64,000 bases of DNA from Sphingomonas sp. UBA978 (GTDB taxonomy: Bacteria; Pseudomonadota; Alphaproteobacteria; Sphingomonadales; Sphingomonadaceae), in assembly GCF_002292295.1 (NCBI RefSeq), contig NZ_DBBS01000002.1, positions 62,001 to 126,000 of the forward strand, read 5' to 3'. The notes beneath the pieces are model-generated. The model was not told the origin of the DNA. It did no database searches and saw nothing but the letters and a program-made list of their open reading frames with translations. Positions within the stretch are counted from its first letter, which is position 1; every line of letters starts with the position of its first letter. This document shows positions 58,399 to 64,000 of this stretch, piece by piece. Made by a program: the position numbers and the translations under genes.

Positions 58399-61155
58399 TC
58401 AATGCGCCGCTCCCCAGCTCGCACCGGTGCCGATCTCGATTCCCAGCGGCACCGACAGCGTCACCGCGGGTGCGGCCGCCTCGGCCATCACCCGCTCGAT
58501 CACCGGCTTCGCGGCCGCAACGTCGCCCTCTGGCAGCTCGAACACCAGTTCGTCGTGCACCTGCAACAGCATCTGCACGTTCGTCAGCCCGGCCGCGGCC
58601 AGCGCCGGTTCCATCCGCACCATCGCGCGCTTGATGATGTCCGCACACGTGCCCTGGATCGGCGCGTTGATCGCGGCGCGCTCGGCGCCCTGGCGTTCGT
58701 GTTGCACCTTGGATCTGATCCGCGGGAAATGTGTCTTGCGGCCGAACAGGGTGGTGGTGAAGCCGCGCTCGCGCACCGTCTGCGTGGTTTCGGCGATGTA
58801 GGTGTTGATGCCGGGGAAGCGTTCGAAATAGCGGTCGATCATCGCCTGCGCCTCGTCGGCGCCGACGTCGAGCCGTCCGGCCAGCCCCCAGCGGCTGATC
58901 CCGTAGAGGATCGCGAAGTTGATCGTCTTGGCGCGTCCGCGGGTGTCGCGGTTGACCTCGCCGAACAATTCCATCGCGGTCAGGCTGTGGATGTCGTCGC
59001 CATTGGCGAACGCCTCGCGCAGCGCCGGTACGTCGGCCATATGCGCCGCCAGCCGCAGCTCGATCTGCGAATAATCGGCGGCGAGGATGACGTTGCCCGG
59101 CTCCGCGACGAAGGCGTCGCGGATCTGCCGCCCGACCTCGGTACGGATCGGGATGTTCTGCAGATTGGGCTCGGTCGACGACAGCCGCCCGGTCTGCGCG
59201 CCGGTCAGCGAATAGCTGGTGTGGACGCGGCCGGTCTTCGGGTTGATCTGCGCCTGCAAGGCATCGGTGTAGGTGTTCTTGAGCTTCGACAATTGCCGCC
59301 AGTCGAGCACCCGCGCCGCGATCTCCGCGCCCGGCGAATCCTTGTCGGCGGCGATCCGTTCGAGTTCGGTGACGTCGGTCGAATAGACGCCGGACTTGCC
59401 CTTGCGCCCGCCCTTGATCCCCATCTTCTCGAACAGGACGTCGCCCAGCTGCTTGGGGCTGCCGATCGTGAAGGGCGCGCCGGCGAGGCCGTGGATCACC
59501 GTCTCGAGCCCGGCGATCTGCCCGCTGAATTCGGCGGAGAGCGCGGACAGCCGCTCGCGATCGACCTTGATCCCGCGCATCTCCATCCGCGCGATCACCG
59601 GGATCAGCGGCCGGTCGACCATCTCGTAGACACGCGTCGAACCCTCGGCGGGCAGGCGTGCCTTGAACCGTTTCCACAACCTGTACGTGACGTCGGCGTC
59701 CTCGGCGGCGTAGCGGGTCGCGGCCTTCAGATCGATCTCGTGGAAGCCGCGCTGCGACTTGCCGGTGCCGACCACGTCCTTGAACGCGACGCAGCTGTGC
59801 GAGAGATGCGCCGCGGCGAGTTCGTCCATGCCATGGCCGTGCAAGCCGGCGTCGAGGTCGAAGCTCATCACGATCGTGTCGTCGTGCGGCGCGATCGCGA
59901 TGCCGCGCTGGCCGAGCACGATCATGTCGAACTTCAGATTGTGGCCGATCTTGAGGACCGAAGGGTCCTCCATCAGGTCCTTCAGCCGGGCGAGCGCTGC
60001 GGCGACGTCGATCTGCACCGGCACCTCGGCGAGCAGGTCGTTGCCGCCGTGGCCGAGCGGGATGTAGCAGGCGAGATTGGGATGCAGCGCGAGGCTGACG
60101 CCGACCAGCTCGGCCTGCGTCGCGTCGGTCGAGCTGGTTTCGGTATCGACCGCGATCCAGCCCTGATGCCGGGCGAGCGTGATCCAGCGGTCGAGCGCGT
60201 CGAGATCCTGCACCGTCTCGTAGCCGTCCAGATTGCAGGGCGGGTCCTCCTCCATCGGCACGTCCGCGGGCGCGGCGACGGGGGCGTCGGCGACCTGCCC
60301 GAGCTTGGCGAGCAGCGAACGGAAGCCGTGATGTTCGAGGAAGGCGCGCAGCGGCGCGTCGGGGATCCCCTTCAGTGCCAGGTCCTCGAGCGGTTCGGGC
60401 AGCGCGACGTCGCAGCGCAGCGCCACCAGCTCGCGGCTGAGCCGTGCCATGGCCGCATGCTCGATCAGATTGTCGCGCAGCTTGCCCTTCTTCATCCCCT
60501 CCGCGGCGGCGAGCACGGATTCGAGGTCGCCGTGTTCGAGGATCAGCTTGGCGGCGGTCTTGGGGCCGACACCGGGCACGCCCGGCACGTTGTCGACGCT
60601 GTCGCCCATCAGCGCGAGCACGTCGCCCAATTGCGTCGGGGTGATGCCGAAGAACTTCTCCGCGACATGGTCCGCGCCGAGCCGGCGATTGTTCATCGTG
60701 TCGTACAGGTCGAGCCCCGGCTCGATCAGCTGCATCAGATCCTTGTCGGAACTGACGATCGTCACCTGCCACCCCTGCGCCAGCGCCGCCTTGGCATAAC
60801 AGGCGATGATATCGTCCGCCTCCAGCCCCTCCGTCTCGATGCACGGCAGCGAGAAGGCGCGCGTCGCATCGCGGATCATCGGGAATTGCGGGACGAGGTC
60901 CTCGGGCGGCGGCGGCCGGTGCGCCTTATACTGGTCGTACAGGTCGTTGCGGAACGTCTTCGACGATTTGTCGAGGATCACCGCCATGTGCGTCGGGCCT
61001 TCGGCGGCATGGACCTCGTCGGCCAGCTTCCACAGCATCGTCGTATAGCCATAGACGGCGCCGACCGGCTCGCCATGCTTGTTGGTGAGCGGCGGCAGCC
61101 GGTGATAGGCGCGGAAGATATAGCCCGAGCCGTCGACGAGGTAGAGATGGGGCAT
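58399..61155 (-). CDS. polA: DNA polymerase I
   Basis: 918 residues. The 5'-nuclease domain (1 to about 290) has LYLVDGSGYIFRAYH and GDSVDNVPGVPGVGPKTA. The 3'-5' exonuclease domain (about 320-510) has the catalytic DTETSSTD, so proofreading is expected to be intact. Polymerase domain: motif A ADYSQIELRL, O-helix RGRAKTINFAILYG with the conserved Lys, Phe and Tyr, and motif C VHDELVFE. Repairs gaps and removes primers. Its right-hand neighbour is a lactamase-like gene. Confidence 0.97.
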   Translation of the reverse strand: MPHLYLVDGSGYIFRAYHRLPPLTNKHGEPVGAVYGYTTMLWKLADEVHAAEGPTHMAVILDKSSKTFRNDLYDQYKAHRPPPPEDLVPQFPMIRDATRAFSLPCIETEGLEADDIIACYAKAALAQGWQVTIVSSDKDLMQLIEPGLDLYDTMNNRRLGADHVAEKFFGITPTQLGDVLALMGDSVDNVPGVPGVGPKTAAKLILEHGDLESVLAAAEGMKKGKLRDNLIEHAAMARLSRELVALRCDVALPEPLEDLALKGIPDAPLRAFLEHHGFRSLLAKLGQVADAPVAAPADVPMEEDPPCNLDGYETVQDLDALDRWITLARHQGWIAVDTETSSTDATQAELVGVSLALHPNLACYIPLGHGGNDLLAEVPVQIDVAAALARLKDLMEDPSVLKIGHNLKFDMIVLGQRGIAIAPHDDTIVMSFDLDAGLHGHGMDELAAAHLSHSCVAFKDVVGTGKSQRGFHEIDLKAATRYAAEDADVTYRLWKRFKARLPAEGSTRVYEMVDRPLIPVIARMEMRGIKVDRERLSALSAEFSGQIAGLETVIHGLAGAPFTIGSPKQLGDVLFEKMGIKGGRKGKSGVYSTDVTELERIAADKDSPGAEIAARVLDWRQLSKLKNTYTDALQAQINPKTGRVHTSYSLTGAQTGRLSSTEPNLQNIPIRTEVGRQIRDAFVAEPGNVILAADYSQIELRLAAHMADVPALREAFANGDDIHSLTAMELFGEVNRDTRGRAKTINFAILYGISRWGLAGRLDVGADEAQAMIDRYFERFPGINTYIAETTQTVRERGFTTTLFGRKTHFPRIRSKVQHERQGAERAAINAPIQGTCADIIKRAMVRMEPALAAAGLTNVQMLLQVHDELVFELPEGDVAAAKPVIERVMAEAAAPAVTLSVPLGIEIGTGASWGAAH

Positions 61156-61269
61156 CGCGCATGCGTTTAGCGGATTGCCGGGGCGGCACCAACCGATCGT
61201 TGCGGGGGCCGCCGGGGTCGGAGCGGGTGTGGCTTCGGGGCAACAATCCGCCCGACATCGGGCATGGGA

Positions 61270-62379
61270 TCAGGCGGTGCGGTTGCCCGCATAATCCGCG
61301 ACCGCCGCGGCGACCGCCTGGATCAGCTGCTGGCGTTCGCGGATCGGCCGGCGGCTGTCGCCGATCATCACTGCGATCGCATAGCGGCGGCCGTCCGGCG
61401 CGGTGAGCAGGCCGACGTCGTTGAAGCCGGCGTTGCGCGTGCCGAGGTCCTGCCCGGTGCCGGTCTTGTGCGCGATCTTCCACCCCGCGGGCAAGGCGGC
61501 GCGCAGGCGGGCGCGTCCGGTCACCGACGCGCCCATCGTGTCGAGCAGGATACGCGTCGAGGTTTCGGTGAACAATTCGCCGCGCGCCAGCCGCGCGATC
61601 GCATCGGCGATGGCGAGCGGGGCGGCGCCGTCGGGCGGATCGTTGACATAGGCGTCGAGCGCGGCGGCGCGCACCTCCGGCGCCAGCCGCGAGCGGGCGA
61701 GTTCGAAGCTGTTGCCGGTCGACAGCGACTGGCTCCAGGTCAGCCCGGCGGTCTTCGACTGGAGCAGCCGCTCGCCCGGGCCGAAGCGGATGTCGCCCAG
61801 CTGCTTCCGCTCGATCATCCCGCGCACCGCCATCGGCCCGCCGACATAGGTCAGCAGCCGGTCGTTGGCGGTGTTGTCGCTGTGCGTCAGCGCGCGGGTG
61901 AGGAGTTCGCCGACCGTCGTCTGATAGCCCGCGCCCTTAACCAGCATCGCGATCGGCTGATGGAACAGGGTCAGATCCTCGGGCCGGACCACCACCGGAT
62001 CGTCGAGCCGTGCCTTGCCCTGGTCGCGCAGGTCCATCAGCGTCATCGCGACCCACAATTTGCTGACCGATTGCTGCGGCATGCGGGCGCGCGCGCCGGG
62101 GGAGGCGATCGTCCAGCCTTCGTCCACCGCGCGGATCGCGATGCCGAACTTGCCGTCGAAGCCGCGCGCCAGCGTGTCGACCGCCGCCGTCAGCTGCGCC
62201 GGGGCGACACGATGCGCCGGCGGTGCGGCGGCGGGGATCGGAATCGACACCTCGACCGGCGCCGCGACGCTCGGCGCCGGCCCGCTGGCGTTCGGCCGCG
62301 AGGTCGAACCGCAGCCCGCCGCTGCCGCGCACAGGCCGGCGATCAGGATCAATCGGGCCGAACGGCCGTACGCTGTCAT
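61270..62379 (-). CDS. Class A beta-lactamase-like lipoprotein
   Basis: 369 residues: lipoprotein signal (LILIAGLCAAAAGC). Motifs are S104-V-S-K107, S167-D-N169, KTG in IAHKTGTG. E203 is exactly 36 residues after S167, the class A spacing for Glu166, so the hydrolysis residue seems present. However, the following position equal to Asn170 is Gln207 and the Arg164 position is Pro201, so the omega loop is not canonical. An N-terminal linker of about 35 residues follows the lipid cysteine. Beta-lactam hydrolysis is plausible but not assured; a transpeptidase or esterase role remains possible. Confidence 0.8.
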   Translation of the reverse strand: MTAYGRSARLILIAGLCAAAAGCGSTSRPNASGPAPSVAAPVEVSIPIPAAAPPAHRVAPAQLTAAVDTLARGFDGKFGIAIRAVDEGWTIASPGARARMPQQSVSKLWVAMTLMDLRDQGKARLDDPVVVRPEDLTLFHQPIAMLVKGAGYQTTVGELLTRALTHSDNTANDRLLTYVGGPMAVRGMIERKQLGDIRFGPGERLLQSKTAGLTWSQSLSTGNSFELARSRLAPEVRAAALDAYVNDPPDGAAPLAIADAIARLARGELFTETSTRILLDTMGASVTGRARLRAALPAGWKIAHKTGTGQDLGTRNAGFNDVGLLTAPDGRRYAIAVMIGDSRRPIRERQQLIQAVAAAVADYAGNRTA

Positions 62380-62516
62380 ACTGTGGACGAGGCCCCGCTA
62401 CACACGGTGGCGATCCTTATCCACGGATTGTCGCGCGGGAACCGAAGGTTGCAGCCGCTGCGATGAAGCGCATCGCCGGCACGCCGAGTTGCGCCGCGCA
62501 ACATCGGCGTGAGGGG

Positions 62517-64000
62517 TCAGCGATCCAGCGCGAGGCTCTTCGACGCCTGTTCGAACAGATCCCGCGACAGGCCCGGCGTCGCGACGATCCGCTCCAGCTC
62601 GGCCCGCATCAGCGCCGACCGCGCCGCATCGAACCGCCGCCAGCGCCCGAGCGGCGGCAGCAGCTTCGCCGCGGTCTGCGGGTTGAGCTTGTCGAGCGCG
62701 ATCAGCTGGTCGGCGAGGAAGCGATAGCCCGAGCCGTCGGCGACGTTGAAGGCACGCTGGTTGGCGCCATAGGCCCCGACCAGCGAACGCGCGCGATTGG
62801 GGTTGGCGAGCGTGAAATCGGGATGCCGCGCCAACTCCGCCACCAGCCGCCCGGTATCGTCACGCGACGACAGCGCCTGCGTCTGGAACCATTTGTCGAT
62901 CACCAGCCCGTTCCTGGCATAGCGATTGTAGAAGATGTCGAGCGCCGCCTCGCGTTCGTCCGCATAGCCGCTGGCGAGCGTGGTCAGCGCGCCCTGGCGA
63001 TCGGTCATATTGTCCGCCGTCTCGAACTGGCGGAAGGCGATCGTCGCCGCATCCGCCGCGCCGCTCGCCGCGATATAGCCGAGCGCGACGCTGCGCAGGC
63101 GGCGATGGCCCTTGGCCGCCGGAGTATAGACATAGGGGCCGGTCGGCGCCTGCTCATAGGCGTCGCGCCACTGGTCGGCGAGCCGGACGCCGAGGTCGCG
63201 GCGCAAGCCCTCGCGTGCCCGATGGATCGCGTCGGGATCGACCAGCGCCAGCTGGTCGCCGACGAAGCTTTCGGACGGCAGCAGCACCGCCTCGGCGACG
63301 AAGGCGGGGTCGAGCGCGCGGTCGGCGAGCGTGTTCGACACCGCGGTGACGACCGCGTCATGATCGCCGTCGCCCTCGATCACCGCGGCGACCAGCGTAT
63401 CGAGCATCAGCTGCTGCATCGCCTCGTAGCGCGCGAACGGATCGTCGTCGTGCGCGCTGAGGAAGCCGAGTTCGGCGGCACTGCGGTCGCTTTCGATGAT
63501 GACCGGCGCGGAGAAACCGCGGTTGATCGACAGGACGGGGCGTTCGGTGATGCCGTCGAACACCATCGTGCTGGCGGGCTGGTCGAGGAGGAGCAGTTGC
63601 TCCTCGCCGAGCGCGCGGCCGGTCTCGCTGCCGAACAGCTTGATACGTAGCGGCAGCACCATCGGGCGCTTGTCGGGCTGGCCCGGCGTCCCCGGCACGT
63701 GCTGCGCCAGCCGCAGCGTGGCGCGGCCCTCGCCCGCCTCATGCGCGAGGCTGGCGGCGACGCGCGGCGTGCCGGCCTGGCTGTACCAGAGGCGGAATTG
63801 CGACAGGTCCTTGCCGCTCGCCTCTTCCATGCTGGCGACGAAATCCTCGCAGGTCGCAGCCGTGCCGTCGAAGCGGCTGAAATAGAGGTCGGTCGCCGCC
63901 CGGAACGCCTGCGGCCCCAGGATCGTCGCCATCATGCGGATCAGCTCCGCGCCCTTGTTGTAGATGGTCGCGGTGTAGAAGTTGCTGATCTCGAGGTAGC
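62517..64000 (-). CDS. pepN: Aminopeptidase N, C-terminal part, 5'-truncated by window edge
   Basis: M1-family metallopeptidase; the active-site HExxH and GAMEN motifs are beyond the right edge. The visible 494 codons start with YLEISNFYTATIYNKGAELIRMM, the region after the zinc site with the conserved Tyr. They continue through FSRFDGTAATCEDFVASMEEASGKDLSQF, a beta domain and the long helical PepN C-terminal domain, ending DRALDPAFVAEAVLLP through RAELERIVATPGLSRDLFEQASKSL. The family is about 870 residues, so roughly 40% is missing. The frame is open to 64000; the ATG at 63935 is internal. Confidence 0.93.
   Translation of the reverse strand, partial: YLEISNFYTATIYNKGAELIRMMATILGPQAFRAATDLYFSRFDGTAATCEDFVASMEEASGKDLSQFRLWYSQAGTPRVAASLAHEAGEGRATLRLAQHVPGTPGQPDKRPMVLPLRIKLFGSETGRALGEEQLLLLDQPASTMVFDGITERPVLSINRGFSAPVIIESDRSAAELGFLSAHDDDPFARYEAMQQLMLDTLVAAVIEGDGDHDAVVTAVSNTLADRALDPAFVAEAVLLPSESFVGDQLALVDPDAIHRAREGLRRDLGVRLADQWRDAYEQAPTGPYVYTPAAKGHRRLRSVALGYIAASGAADAATIAFRQFETADNMTDRQGALTTLASGYADEREAALDIFYNRYARNGLVIDKWFQTQALSSRDDTGRLVAELARHPDFTLANPNRARSLVGAYGANQRAFNVADGSGYRFLADQLIALDKLNPQTAAKLLPPLGRWRRFDAARSALMRAELERIVATPGLSRDLFEQASKSLALDR

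Noticed and set aside
57889..61170. Long + strand open frame opposite polA and the flippase
   Set aside because: Antisense to polA with all catalytic motifs intact; no ribosome-binding site or domain.
63933..63935. ATG at 63935 as the start of the aminopeptidase gene
   Set aside because: The frame continues upstream to the edge with conserved M1-family sequence, so the gene is simply cut by the window.

Overview
The window is about 64 kb of very GC-rich DNA with densely packed genes. Gene content and order suggest an alphaproteobacterium of the sphingomonad type (Sphingomonas or a close relative). The evidence is the proA-nadD-rsfS-rlmH-envC-ctpA run, the block with COQ7-type ubiquinone hydroxylase, DciA (DUF721), paired DsbA-like proteins and SMC, a LexA box of the alphaproteobacterial GTTC-N7-GTTC type, and short palindromic repeats between genes. 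No rRNA, tRNA, CRISPR array, prophage or complete insertion sequence was seen. Both edge genes are cut: proA on the left (5' end missing) and pepN on the right (5' end missing).

Layout. 1-9.1 kb: housekeeping genes on the + strand (proA, a ParDE toxin-antitoxin pair, nadD, rsfS, rlmH, an EnvC-like factor, ctpA, dsbB, coq7, three envelope or membrane genes). 9.1-14.1 kb: dedA, an aldo-keto reductase, then a minus-strand DNA-damage set (radical SAM protein, hemerythrin-like protein, DUF4130-UdgX fusion) behind a LexA-type box. 14.2-23.4 kb: smc, a tandem repeat that has copied the end of a dsbA gene, two DsbA-like proteins, DciA-like protein, mutY, a serine hydrolase and nudC. 23.4-45 kb: a uronate and oligosaccharide utilisation locus with a GH130-like enzyme, a DUF885 metallohydrolase, a 1254-residue secreted LamG protein, a hexuronate-type MFS transporter, a FAH-superfamily hydratase, a tagaturonate/fructuronate reductase, altronate dehydratase, a LacI regulator, uronate isomerase, KduI, KduD, KDG kinase and two esterases. 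45-53.7 kb: an M20 peptidase, hypothetical genes, a gamma carbonic anhydrase-like protein, then the tyrosine/homogentisate operon (hppD, hmgA, maiA, Rieske protein) with a divergent MarR regulator. 54-64 kb: a TonB-dependent receptor with a Gly-rich insert, a Wzx-type flippase, polA, a class A beta-lactamase-like lipoprotein and pepN.

How genes work together. UxaC, the MDH-family reductase and UxaA convert galacturonate (via tagaturonate and altronate) to 2-keto-3-deoxygluconate (KDG). KduI and KduD bring unsaturated uronates to the same compound, and KdgK phosphorylates it. Four copies of a 14-bp site, TGACACCGGTTNCC, lie in the same orientation just upstream of uxaA, uxaC, the hydratase-transporter pair and an esterase. 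They look like the operators of the LacI-family regulator encoded between uxaA and uxaC.

Most notable observations: (1) the LexA-type box overlapping an apparently leaderless promoter of the radical SAM-hemerythrin-UdgX set; (2) a 148-bp nearly palindromic element in two copies whose differences are partly compensatory between the arms, plus a third locus with related ends, all three supplying the TAG stop codon of the gene next to them; (3) the four-site uronate regulon and the large LamG protein as a possible unrecognised polysaccharide-active enzyme; (4) a ParDE pair wedged into the NAD-biosynthesis operon so that the nadD start overlaps the toxin stop. All functional calls rest on reading motifs by eye; no database search was run.
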